34,902 bases of DNA, taken from Sedimenticola sp. GTDB lineage: Bacteria > Pseudomonadota > Gammaproteobacteria > Chromatiales > Chromatiaceae. The stretch covers positions 1 through 34,902 of the forward strand of contig PKUO01000079.1 of the NCBI GenBank assembly GCA_002869585.1, given 5' to 3'. A program made the position numbers and the translations under genes. The notes under the pieces were generated by a model that did no database searches, was not told the DNA's origin, and saw only the letters and a program-made list of their open reading frames with translations. Positions 1 to 7,357 of this stretch are shown here, one piece after another. Position 1 is the first letter of the stretch. The number at the start of each line of letters is the position of its first letter.

Positions 1-116
1 TCAATGTATTAAGGGCGGGACACGCCCGGTTCGCCTGTGAAGTGAGCGGTGCAGCCATGCCGCCAGCAGCAGGAACCCACCGAAGCGACTCGGGAGTGGC
101 TCAATGCCACGCCTGA
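1..116 (+). CDS. tnpB: TnpB (RNA-guided nuclease of IS200/IS605), C-terminal end only
   Basis: Reading from base 3, the frame gives 37 codons ending in TGA at 114-116. It includes the stretch NVLRAGHARFACEVSG followed by MPPAAGTHR, which I recognise as the typical C-terminal tail of OrfB/TnpB proteins just beyond the zinc-ribbon and last RuvC motif. The catalytic part is upstream of the window, so activity cannot be judged. TnpB is a transposon-encoded, omegaRNA-guided DNA endonuclease that helps the element persist at its donor site. The frame overlaps the structured right-end RNA, as usual for this family. Partial at the 5' side. Confidence 0.8.
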   Translation, partial: NVLRAGHARFACEVSGAAMPPAAGTHRSDSGVAQCHA

Positions 117-160
117 GCGCCGTAGGAATCCCCGTCCTTTAGGACGGGGAGGATGTCAAG
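1..160 (+). mobile_element. Right end of an IS200/IS605-family (IS1341/TnpB-type) element
   Basis: The segment contains the last codons of a TnpB-like frame, a GC-rich structured tail, and a terminal perfect hairpin (arms 129-138 and 141-150, two-base loop) followed by GGATGTCAAG. This hairpin-plus-tail arrangement is characteristic of right ends of IS200/IS605 elements carrying tnpB. Directly after it, coding sequence of an unrelated solute-binding protein begins mid-gene, so the boundary is placed near 160. The exact cleavage site cannot be fixed without the left end, which lies outside the window. Confidence 0.8.
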
Positions 161-1194
161 TTCCTCAGACCGCCACCGATGTATGAGGATTATGTCATCG
201 ATCATCGCGAGATCTACGAGGAGTGTCAGCACCGCTATGGAAGCCCGAGCGAAATTGCCCTGAAGAGCACCTACAACCCGAAGTCCGGTAAGTACTACGG
301 ATTTTCCGACAGCTATGTGCCGGATCCCGTCAACTACCGGAAGGATCTGTGGGATGATGTGGGTGTGTTTCCATCGAACTGGGAGAATATTCTCGACGGG
401 GGGCTAAGATTTTCAAAAAGCATGGCATCCCCCTGGGCCTGGGCCTGGCCCCAGAACTGGACTCAAACATGGCGTTGCGTTCGATCATGCACAGTTTCGG
501 TGGCGCGGTTCAGGATGAAGAGGGCAGGGTGATTCTCAATTCACCCCGGACCCTGGAGGCGGTGAAGTTCGTCAAGGCGCTTTATGAAAACACCATGACC
601 GAGGAGGTGCTGACCTGGGATCCGTCATCCAATAACCGCATGATGCTCTCCGGGCAGGGTTCGCTGGCGCTCAACGCCATCTCCATCACCCGCACCGGCG
701 AGAGTCAAAAAATACCCGTTGCAGACCGCATCTGGCTGACGGAGGCGGTAGCGGGACCGGCCCGCCGCATCGGACTGATCCATCTGATGCATGTCTACGT
801 GATCTGGAAGTTCGCCAAGAACATCGACGGCGCGAAGCAGTTTCTGGTCGATTACCTGGCCTATTTCCGCGATGCCTTCCTGGCCAGCAAGTTCTACAAT
901 CTGCCCTGTTTCCCGGATACTGTCCCCGATCTTAAAACGCTGGTCAGTCATGATCCGATTGCCACGCCGAATGACAAGTATGCCATGCTGGCCGATGTGC
1001 CGAACTGGACGACAAATGTGGGCTACCCCGGACATGCCAATGCGGTGATCGATGAAACCTTCAGCAGTTGGGTGATTTCGTCGACATTCGCCGAGGTGGC
1101 GCGCGGCCGGATGACGCCGGAGGATGCTGTCAAGACGGCGCACAGCAAGACCCTGGACATTTTCAAGAAATGGCAGGGGCTGGGCAAGGTTTAG
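161..1194 (+). pseudogene. ABC transporter extracellular solute-binding protein, 5'-truncated and frameshifted
   Basis: Two frames together encode the central and C-terminal part of a family 1 (sugar-type) extracellular solute-binding protein. The first frame runs open from the element boundary at 161, with YGFSDSYVP and VNYRKDLWDDVGVFPSNWE around 300-385. The second continues as GAKIFKKHGIPLGLGLAP and then SFGGAVQDEEGRV to the TAG at 1192-1194. The frames switch at a run of six G at 398-403; one extra G would restore a single frame. The N-terminus and signal peptide are missing because the gene starts abruptly at the IS right end. No permease or ATPase gene follows, so this looks like a decayed remnant; the G-run could also be a sequencing error, but the missing 5' end would remain. 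Confidence 0.85.
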
Positions 1195-1271
1195 GCTCTA
1201 CCGATAAAAAAACCGCCACGGGTTAAGCGGGCGCTATTGCAATTTATTCATGAATCGGCATGATATCCAGC

Positions 1272-1628
1272 ATGGAGATCAAGACCAAACCCAGTGATAT
1301 CATCCTGCATCAGCAGTCACGGACGTTGGAAGTGCTGTTCGATAATGGCGAACGCTTCAACTTGCCCTGGGAGTACCTGCGGGTCTTCTCCCCCTCCAAG
1401 GAGGTCAGGGCGCGTTTTGGCAAGGATCGTATCCTGGTGCTGAACAAGCAGGATGTAGTGCTGAAAGAGATCAAGCCGATTGGCAACTATGCCCTCAAAC
1501 TCTATTTCGACGACGGGCACAATTCCGGATTGTATGACTGGCGCTTCCTGTATGAACTGGGCGTCAATCAGGAGAAGTACTGGCAGGAGCACCTGGATCG
1601 GGTGGCCGCGCTACCAGCATCCGAGTAA
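1272..1628 (+). CDS. DUF971 family protein (GBBH-like N-terminal domain)
   Basis: About 118 residues that match the DUF971 fold, the small domain also found at the N-terminus of gamma-butyrobetaine hydroxylases. Visible hallmarks are an N-terminal strand pair (LEVLFDNGERFNLPWEYLRV), a central KPIGNYALKLYFDDGH segment and the C-terminal SGLYDWRFLYELG. The protein is stand-alone and fills the whole gene. In other bacteria DUF971 proteins are linked to Fe-S cluster metabolism or simply uncharacterised; no function is assigned here. ATG 1272 gives the usual MEIKTKPSDI start; an in-frame ATG at 1260 adds four residues, and neither has a clear ribosome binding site. It converges with the dioxygenase gene downstream. 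Confidence 0.85.
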   Translation: MEIKTKPSDIILHQQSRTLEVLFDNGERFNLPWEYLRVFSPSKEVRARFGKDRILVLNKQDVVLKEIKPIGNYALKLYFDDGHNSGLYDWRFLYELGVNQEKYWQEHLDRVAALPASE

Positions 1629-1642
1629 GGCTGTCTCCCGCC

Positions 1643-2392
1643 TCAGGTGGAGCTTTCCCCTGCCTGGTTGATCATCCCCTCCGAACCGGCCATGCCGCAA
1701 CGCTGATTGCCCGGCACTGCCAGATCGATCTTTTTCGGTTTTTCCAGATTCATGCTGTTCATGATGCGGATGTATCCGTCGCGCGTCTGGTTGTTGTTCA
1801 GCCTTGGATTGCAGCGCTTCTCCTCGCCAATGGTGGTCGAGGTTATGCCGTTGTAGTCGTGTGCAGGATAGACCGGAAACTCGTCGGGCAGGGCGAACAG
1901 CTTTTGGGTGATAGAGTCATAGGCCTGTCCGGCATCACCCGACTGAAAATCGGTACGACCGCTGCCTCTGATCAGCAGGGCATCGCCGCTGAACACGCGG
2001 TCAGCAGCCAGATAACTGATGTCGGTGTTGGTGTGCCCGGGGGTGTGCAGCACTTGCAGGGTATGCTCTCCGAAACGGATCTTATCGTCCTGTTTCAACC
2101 AGACATCGGCGCAGGCCACCTCGCAGTTCTGGTGTACCGCTACATGGCAGCCAAACCGTTCCCGCAACAATCCGCCGCCGGTGATGTGATCGGCATGGAT
2201 ATGCGTCTCAAGGGCATAGCCCAGTACCAGGTCCAGCTCCTCGATCAGCTTGATATCCCGCTTGCTCTGCTCCAGCACCGGGTCGATGATTACCGCTTCA
2301 CGGCTGTACTTATCCCACAACAGGTAGGTATAGGTGCTGGATTCCCGATCAAACAGTTGTCGCATCTGCATAAAATAGTCCTTCTGGTTCAT
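1643..2392 (-). CDS. ETHE1-like persulfide dioxygenase (MBL-fold)
   Basis: Metallo-beta-lactamase fold protein of 249 residues. The metal site is complete: HIHADH at about 64-69 (H64, H66, D68, H69), HTPGHT with H120, D137 in FSGDALLIRG, and H178 in YPAHDYNG. The GRTDFQSG segment (R146, D148) is the feature that separates ETHE1-type persulfide dioxygenases from glyoxalase II. These enzymes use mononuclear iron and O2 to oxidise glutathione persulfide to sulfite in the cytoplasm. There is no fused rhodanese domain. The start is supported by an AGGGG ribosome binding site a few bases upstream. Residues after about 215 form an extended tail beyond the core fold. The role would suit sulfide detoxification or sulfur oxidation. 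Confidence 0.92.
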   Translation of the reverse strand: MNQKDYFMQMRQLFDRESSTYTYLLWDKYSREAVIIDPVLEQSKRDIKLIEELDLVLGYALETHIHADHITGGGLLRERFGCHVAVHQNCEVACADVWLKQDDKIRFGEHTLQVLHTPGHTNTDISYLAADRVFSGDALLIRGSGRTDFQSGDAGQAYDSITQKLFALPDEFPVYPAHDYNGITSTTIGEEKRCNPRLNNNQTRDGYIRIMNSMNLEKPKKIDLAVPGNQRCGMAGSEGMINQAGESST

Positions 2393-2466
2393 GTGCCCCT
2401 GGACTATAGATGGTGGCTGTTTGGCTGGAGATCAACCTGTTTTGTTATCGGGAAGTGTTCAGCGAT

Positions 2467-4296
2467 CTATGGGGTGTCGGTGGCATGCCGCGCTATTGCG
2501 TTCATGAATTCGTCTCCGAAGCGCTCGAGCTTAGCCTCGCCGACGCCGCTGATCTGCAAAAACTCCTCGGATTCGGTTGGTTTGTCGCGCGCCATCAGCA
2601 GCAATGAAGTGTCGCCGAAGACCACGTAGGGCGGTACGCCGGCCTCGTCGGCGAGGGTTTTGCGCAGAGCGCGCAGGCGTTCGAACAGGGCCTGGTCGTA
2701 CTCCCCGATCGCCTCTGCGCCTTTCGGCGCCTTGGGTTTGCGTTTCGCTTTGTCACGGATTCGCGGCAGGGCGAGTTGCAGTGTTTTTTCGCCGCGCAGC
2801 ACCGGGCGAGCCTCGGGCGTAAGGCGCAGTACCGAGTAGTGTTCTATATCCTGTAGCAGATAGCCGTGATGGATCAGCTGGCGGATCAGGCTTGACCACT
2901 CGAGTTCGCTCTTGTCGGCGCCAATACCGTAAGTGCTCAGCTGGTTGTGGCCCAGCCGGCGTATGCGCTCGTTGTCGAGACCGCGCAGTACATCGATCAC
3001 ATGCTTGATGCCAAACCCCTGGCCCACCCGATAGACGCAGGAGAGGGCCTTGCGGGCGTCCTCGGTGGCGTCGAAGGTCTGGGGCGGGTCGAGGCACAGA
3101 TCGCAATTGCCGCAGCCTTCCTCAAGCTGTTCGCCGAAGTAGTTCAACAACACCTGTCGCCGGCAGGTGACGCTCTCGGCCAGTGCGACCATGGTGTTGA
3201 GTTTATGCAGTTCGATGCGCACCCGTTCCGGGTTCTCGCCGGTTTCCACCAGCTGGCGCACCAGTACGATGTCCTGAGCGCCAAACAGCAGCAGGGCCTC
3301 CGCTGGAAGACCGTCGCGCCCGGCGCGGCCAGTCTCCTGATAGTAGCTCTCGATATTCTTGGGCAGGTCGTAGTGAACCACGAATCGCACATTGGGTTTG
3401 TCTATGCCCATACCAAAGGCCACCGTCGCCACCACCACGTCAATCTCGTCACGCAGGAACTGCTCCTGTACCCACTCGCGCTGCCCGGCGGAGAGCCCGG
3501 CGTGGTAGGCGGCGGCACGAACGCCTTTTTCGTATAACTGGGCAGTGAGACGCTCCACCCGTTTACGGCTCAGCGCATAGATGATGCCCGCTTCGTTCTG
3601 GTGGGTGCTCAGAAACTGGCGTAGCTGATTGAAGGGGTTGTGTTTCTCCAAGGCGGAATAGCGGATATTCGGCCGGTCGAAACCGGTGATGTGGCAATGC
3701 GCCTGCATCAGACCCAATACCCGGCGAATATCCTCGCGGGTCTGGGGATCGGCCGTGGCAGTCAGGGCGATCCGGGGTACCTGGGGAAACAGCTCGTCGA
3801 GCTGTCCCAGCTGGGCGTATTCGGGACGGAAATCGTGCCCCCACTGGGAGACGCAGTGGGCCTCGTCGATGGCGATCAGGGCGATCTCGGTTTGCCGCAG
3901 GCGCTCGATGAAGTCCCTGCGCATCAGCCGTTCCGGGGCGACATACAGCAGATCCAGCTCCTGGTTGTGCAGCCGGGCCAGAACCCGGCGGGCCGTCTCC
4001 GCATCCAGCGAGGAGTTGTAGAAGGCCGCCGACACGCCATTGGCTTGCAGGGCGTCGACCTGATCCTTCATCAGTGAGATCAACGGCGAGATGACGATGC
4101 CAACCCCCGGTCGCAGCAGCGCCGGAAGCTGGTAGCAGAGCGATTTGCCACCGCCGGTGGGCATCAGCACGAAGGCGGAATCGCCCGCCATCAACTGCTC
4201 GATAATCTCGCGCTGATGGGGTCGGAACTGCTGATAGCCGAACACGCTGTGCAGGGTCTGGCTCAGTGGATCGGTGGATTTCGGGGATTTGCTCAT
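2467..4296 (-). CDS. recQ: ATP-dependent DNA helicase RecQ
   Basis: A full-length RecQ of 609 residues. In order: Q-motif region YQQFRPHQ (21-28), Walker A MPTGGGKS (45-52), the DEAH box in IDEAHCVSQWGHDF (144-147), TATADPQT, the helicase C-terminal half with SRKRVERL and GRAGRDGLP, the zinc-binding cysteines of the RecQ-Ct domain (CRRQVLLNYFGE and CGNCDLC), a winged-helix region, and a C-terminal HRDC domain (about 525-605). It unwinds DNA 3' to 5' in recombinational repair and fork processing. It starts at ATG 4296. The persulfide dioxygenase gene lies 74 bp downstream on the same strand, and a strong terminator insulates recQ from the permease gene upstream. Confidence 0.97.
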   Translation of the reverse strand: MSKSPKSTDPLSQTLHSVFGYQQFRPHQREIIEQLMAGDSAFVLMPTGGGKSLCYQLPALLRPGVGIVISPLISLMKDQVDALQANGVSAAFYNSSLDAETARRVLARLHNQELDLLYVAPERLMRRDFIERLRQTEIALIAIDEAHCVSQWGHDFRPEYAQLGQLDELFPQVPRIALTATADPQTREDIRRVLGLMQAHCHITGFDRPNIRYSALEKHNPFNQLRQFLSTHQNEAGIIYALSRKRVERLTAQLYEKGVRAAAYHAGLSAGQREWVQEQFLRDEIDVVVATVAFGMGIDKPNVRFVVHYDLPKNIESYYQETGRAGRDGLPAEALLLFGAQDIVLVRQLVETGENPERVRIELHKLNTMVALAESVTCRRQVLLNYFGEQLEEGCGNCDLCLDPPQTFDATEDARKALSCVYRVGQGFGIKHVIDVLRGLDNERIRRLGHNQLSTYGIGADKSELEWSSLIRQLIHHGYLLQDIEHYSVLRLTPEARPVLRGEKTLQLALPRIRDKAKRKPKAPKGAEAIGEYDQALFERLRALRKTLADEAGVPPYVVFGDTSLLLMARDKPTESEEFLQISGVGEAKLERFGDEFMNAIARHATDTP

Positions 4297-4393
4297 CTGG
4301 CAGGCATTCTACGGCTTGTGCCGGAGGGCCACAATCGAAGGGAACCCGTCGCTGATAATCGATAGTTGCGATGCATCGATGAGCCACACAAAA

Positions 4394-4423
4394 AAGAACG
4401 GCAGGCCTGGGCCTGCCGTTCTG
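4394..4423 (-). terminator. Rho-independent terminator after the SLC13 permease gene
   Basis: A 13-bp perfect inverted repeat (AGAACGGCAGGCC ... GGCCTGCCGTTCT) occupies 4395-4422. On the minus strand it is followed directly by six T (the A run ending at 4395), a classic intrinsic terminator for the gene ending at 4451. It separates that transcript from recQ. On the plus strand the tail is only weakly T-rich. Confidence 0.85.
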
Positions 4424-4450
4424 TCTTTACGCCTCAAACGGTATGGCCGT

Positions 4451-6436
4451 TCAGAAGATCAGGTTCATTACAGTCAACATCACCACCAGGAACAGTACTG
4501 TCATGATGCCGCCGGCCTTCATGAAGTCGGGTACCCGGTAACCGGCCGGTCCCATGATCAGGGCATTCACCTGATGGGTGGGGATGAGGAACGAGTTCGA
4601 GGTGGCGATCGCCACGGTCAGGGCGAACACGGCCGGGTTGGCGCCGGCGCCAATTGCAATGTTGACCGCCAGGGGCACCAGCAGTACCGTCGCGCCCACA
4701 TTTGACATCACCAGGGTGAAGAAGGTCGCCAGGGCCGCCACCGATGCCTGTATCACCCAGATGGGCATGGTTCCGACCACCGACAACACCTGGTCGGCGA
4801 TCCACTTGGCGGTGCCGGTGGTTTCCACCGCCAGGCCCAGCGGGATCAGCGAGGCCAGCAGAAAAACCGTCTTCCAGCTCACTGCGTCATAAGCCTCCTC
4901 GATTTTCATGACACCGGAAAGCACCATGCCGATGGCGCCGGTCAGCAACGCCACCGACAGACGGATATCAGTAAACAGCACCATGCCCAGGGCAATGGCG
5001 AAGAAGATGGCCGCTGGCAGTACCTTGTTCGGGCGCAGCTCCTCGCGTGGATATTCGGTGGTTACCACAACAAAATCGCGGTTCTTTTCGATCCTGGCCA
5101 GGGCATCCCAGGCGGTATGCACCACCAGGGTATCGCCGGGGTGGAATGGCATGCTGCGGATATCGTCACCCTCGCGCATGGTTTCACCATCGCGGTGCAG
5201 GCCGATCATGGCCAGTCCATAGGTCTTGCGCATCCAGACATCACGTGCACTCTTGCCGATCAGTTTGGAGCCGGGGGGGATGACCACTTCGGCGATACCT
5301 GACTTGGCCGAGGAGAGCGATTCAGCGAAGGTGCGCAGTTCGCTGCGCTTTTTCAGTCGGTACTTCTCTATAAAATGGGCCAGATCGTTGGGATCGGCGA
5401 CCACGCCAAGCACCATGCCAGGGAGAATCTCGGTATCCCGGGCAATGGTGCTGGGACCAACCCGGCTCTCTTCGCCGGAACGCTTGCTGGCAATCACGCG
5501 CACCCGGTAGCTGGTCTCGACGTCATCCAGCAGGCTGCCGATCAGGTCGCTCTCATTCGGCACCACCAGCTCGGAGAGTTGGTAGTCGACGCCATAGACA
5601 TCGTGGAAATACTGCATAGGATCCGATCCGCTGGTGCTGCTTTCACTCTTGGTGGCGGGCAGAACAAATCGGCCAGCCAATACAAAATAGAGAATGCCGG
5701 TAGTGACCAGCGCCAGGCCAATAGGGGTGACTGAGAACAGGCCCCAGGTATCCATCTGCTGATCGCTGGGTAGCGCCTTGTTTGAGGTGAGGATCAGGTC
5801 ATTGAGCAGGATCAGGGGGCTGGAACCGACCATGGTCATGGTGCCGCCGAGGATTGCAGTAAAGCCCATGGGCATCAGCAGGCGCGACATGGGTAGTCCG
5901 GAGCGTGCAGAGATACGCGAAACTACCGGTAGAAAAAGAGCCGCCGCGCCGACGTTCTGCATGAACGAGGAGATAAAGCCCACAGTCGCCGAGATGATGG
6001 GAATGATGCGTCCCTCGGTAGTGCCGCCCACCTTGAGAATAAAGGCGGCCACCTTGCTCATAAGGCCTGTCTTGTCCAGGCCGGCGCCGATGATCATGAC
6101 CGCGATGATGGAGATCACCGCATTCGAGGAGAAGCCGTCAAACAGATGTTTGTTATCCACCAGTCCCTGTTCCAGCCCCATCACCGGGGCCAAAAGCGAG
6201 GTCAGTCCGAGCAGCACCATGACGGTTGCCGCTGCGACATCCACACTTACCACCTCGAAGGCGAACAGGTAGATGGTCAGCATCAAAATAGCGCTAACCC
6301 AGGCTATCTCGACGGAAGGGACCTGGGTTGCCAGATATAGGGTCAAAGCTGCGAATATTACAGCCGCGACAATCTGTTTGGGGGAAAGTATTCCTGGTTT
6401 TGAGATTGTCTGTTCTTCATCAGCAAGCTTATTCAT
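4451..6436 (-). CDS. SLC13/DASS-type anion permease with two TrkA-C (RCK_C) domains
   Basis: A 661-residue inner-membrane protein. An N-terminal block of hydrophobic helices (from about residue 22) includes the DASS-like segment GFISSFMQNVGAAALFLPVV and GGTMTMVGSSPLILLN. A soluble middle region (about 275-450) holds two TrkA-C-like modules, one around YQLSELVVPNESDLIG and one around IAEVVIPPGSKLIGKSARD. A second helical block ends in NSFLIPTHQVNALIMGP. This architecture is typical of bacterial SLC13 family permeases annotated as sulfate or dicarboxylate transporters; the substrate cannot be read from sequence. The start follows a purine-rich AGAGAGAGAG ribosome binding region. It lies 145 bp downstream of the Usp-like gene on the same strand and may share its sigma-54 promoter. 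Confidence 0.92.
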   Translation of the reverse strand: MNKLADEEQTISKPGILSPKQIVAAVIFAALTLYLATQVPSVEIAWVSAILMLTIYLFAFEVVSVDVAAATVMVLLGLTSLLAPVMGLEQGLVDNKHLFDGFSSNAVISIIAVMIIGAGLDKTGLMSKVAAFILKVGGTTEGRIIPIISATVGFISSFMQNVGAAALFLPVVSRISARSGLPMSRLLMPMGFTAILGGTMTMVGSSPLILLNDLILTSNKALPSDQQMDTWGLFSVTPIGLALVTTGILYFVLAGRFVLPATKSESSTSGSDPMQYFHDVYGVDYQLSELVVPNESDLIGSLLDDVETSYRVRVIASKRSGEESRVGPSTIARDTEILPGMVLGVVADPNDLAHFIEKYRLKKRSELRTFAESLSSAKSGIAEVVIPPGSKLIGKSARDVWMRKTYGLAMIGLHRDGETMREGDDIRSMPFHPGDTLVVHTAWDALARIEKNRDFVVVTTEYPREELRPNKVLPAAIFFAIALGMVLFTDIRLSVALLTGAIGMVLSGVMKIEEAYDAVSWKTVFLLASLIPLGLAVETTGTAKWIADQVLSVVGTMPIWVIQASVAALATFFTLVMSNVGATVLLVPLAVNIAIGAGANPAVFALTVAIATSNSFLIPTHQVNALIMGPAGYRVPDFMKAGGIMTVLFLVVMLTVMNLIF

Positions 6437-6581
6437 TCTCTCTCTCTTGATTACTTCATGTTCTGTCAGGGGTGCAGTTCCTGAGTTGTAATAATTATCA
6501 GTCGCGTAAATCTCTAGACCAACATGGGGCCTGGATCAACGACCCAATGCCCCAGCGTTCTGGGTGGGAGTTCTGCGTATC

Positions 6582-7133
6582 TCAGGCAGCGGATTTTTTG
6601 GCTGTGCGAATTTCTGGCTGGTCTTCTATCAACACCAGTGGCACAGGTATGCGGCTGCCACGTGTGGGTATTATATCCTCAATCAGCACCTTGGCGGCAG
6701 TGTCGTCTGGCATGGCGACCAGAAACATCAGAGAGGGATGGTTGCAGATGTAGTCGGTGATGGCCTCGGCGGCGCTGTCACCGAGCTGGATGCGCAGGCA
6801 TTGCAGACCGGCCTGCTGGATACGAATTTCCAGGGGGGTGATTTTTGCAGCATCGCTGATCCCGTGAATCAGCAGATCAATGCAGGCGTTCTGGCGCTGG
6901 GCGGCCTCAATGGCATAACTCAGGGGTGCGCCCAGGCCTCTGCCGTCGCTGATCAGGGCGATACGCTTGGATATCGGGTTACCCGGATGCCTGGGTGCGT
7001 TGGATGTCTTTTTCACGTTTTGCGAGCCATAACCCAGTACACGCATTTTTTCGTTTATGGACAGGTATTCGCCGGCATCCTGGTAGGCCAGGCCGGAAAG
7101 CATTTTCTTCAAGCTGTTGCTGAGTTTTTTCAT
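6582..7133 (-). CDS. UspA-like (universal stress protein-like) protein
   Basis: A 183-residue soluble protein. After a basic N-terminal segment of about 55 residues, the remainder resembles a single Usp-type alpha/beta domain: strand SKRIALISDGRGLG, helix PLSYAIEAAQRQ, strand ACIDLLIHG, strand LQCLRIQLGD, then LMFLVAMPDD and C-terminal strand VPLVLIED. The classic ATP-binding G-X2-G-X9-G-S/T motif is not evident. In several bacteria such proteins sit beside SLC13-type permeases, as here, which suggests a role in controlling the transporter or in its stress response. The gene lies behind a near-consensus sigma-54 promoter about 23 bp upstream of its ATG after the predicted transcription start. 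The family call is by fold pattern and is moderate. Confidence 0.6.
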   Translation of the reverse strand: MKKLSNSLKKMLSGLAYQDAGEYLSINEKMRVLGYGSQNVKKTSNAPRHPGNPISKRIALISDGRGLGAPLSYAIEAAQRQNACIDLLIHGISDAAKITPLEIRIQQAGLQCLRIQLGDSAAEAITDYICNHPSLMFLVAMPDDTAAKVLIEDIIPTRGSRIPVPLVLIEDQPEIRTAKKSAA

Positions 7134-7166
7134 TATCGCGATCCAAATATTAAACTTCCCTTATGT

Positions 7167-7182
7167 AGCAACCCCTGTGCCA
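7167..7182 (-). promoter_or_regulatory. Sigma-54 (-24/-12) promoter for the Usp-like gene
   Basis: Read on the minus strand the sequence is TGGCACAGGGGTTGCT, against the RpoN consensus TGGCACR-N4-TTGCW. The GG (7181-7180) and GC (7169-7168) doublets are separated by exactly ten bases, as required. The predicted transcription start near 7156 leaves a short leader before the ATG at 7133. It points away from the two-component genes and toward the Usp-like and SLC13 genes. Confidence 0.8.
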
Positions 7183-7243
7183 CAATATTGTTGGAATAAT
7201 GTATTGTTTTGATTGATATTTTATTTCACCCAATCATTGCTGT

Positions 7244-7260
7244 TGTTGCAATGTGCAACA
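7244..7260. promoter_or_regulatory. Palindromic activator site 1 (NtrC-family type)
   Basis: TGTTGCA-ATG-TGCAACA is a perfect 7-bp inverted repeat with a 3-bp spacer. Its centre is about 95 bp upstream of the predicted sigma-54 start site near 7156, a normal position for an upstream activating sequence of an NtrC-type regulator. Such a regulator is encoded 1.6 kb away. Binding is inferred. Confidence 0.6.
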
Positions 7261-7269
7261 TTCGCTGTC

Positions 7270-7283
7270 TGTTGCGGCCAACA
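7270..7283. promoter_or_regulatory. Palindromic activator site 2, similar to site 1
   Basis: TGTTGCGGCCAACA repeats the TGTTGC...CAACA pattern of site 1, with a shorter spacer and 5-6 bp arms. It lies about 25 bp further from the sigma-54 promoter, i.e. roughly two to two and a half helical turns away. Paired sites of this kind allow cooperative binding of NtrC/DctD-like activator dimers. Functional assignment is inferred. Confidence 0.45.
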
Positions 7284-7323
7284 AACAGTCGACAATGCAA
7301 TCAGACCTTGAGTTTGCTAAGAT

Positions 7324-7340
7324 CGTTTCATTTTGAAACG
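7324..7340. promoter_or_regulatory. Inverted repeat just upstream of the kinase start
   Basis: CGTTTCA-TTT-TGAAACG is a perfect 7-bp inverted repeat with a 3-bp loop, ending 17 bases before ATG 7358. It has no T-run and could be an operator or an mRNA hairpin affecting kinase translation. No known regulator motif is recognised. Confidence 0.35.
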
Positions 7341-7357
7341 GATGGTTGCAATTTGTT

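Larger units (their letters stand above)
1..180 (+). ncRNA. Probable omegaRNA (TnpB guide RNA) 3' scaffold plus guide
   Basis: In TnpB elements the RNA scaffold overlaps the tnpB 3' end and the element right end, and the guide is the flanking DNA just beyond that end. Here the scaffold would run through the terminal hairpin (129-150) to about 160, and the guide would be roughly the next 16-20 bases, starting TTCCTCAGACCG, inside the interrupted solute-binding gene. The 5' end is outside or near the window edge. Expression and exact ends are inferred from family knowledge, not visible. Confidence 0.5.

Noticed and set aside
3563-4387. Long open frame overlapping recQ on the same strand
   Set aside because: It is out of frame with a clear RecQ and its translation is rich in Arg, Pro and Gly, without domain-like sequence.
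6639-6652. TGGCACAGGTATGC on the plus strand, resembling a sigma-54 promoter
   Set aside because: The GG-to-GC spacing is nine instead of ten, it lies inside the Usp-like gene, and no gene follows on that strand.
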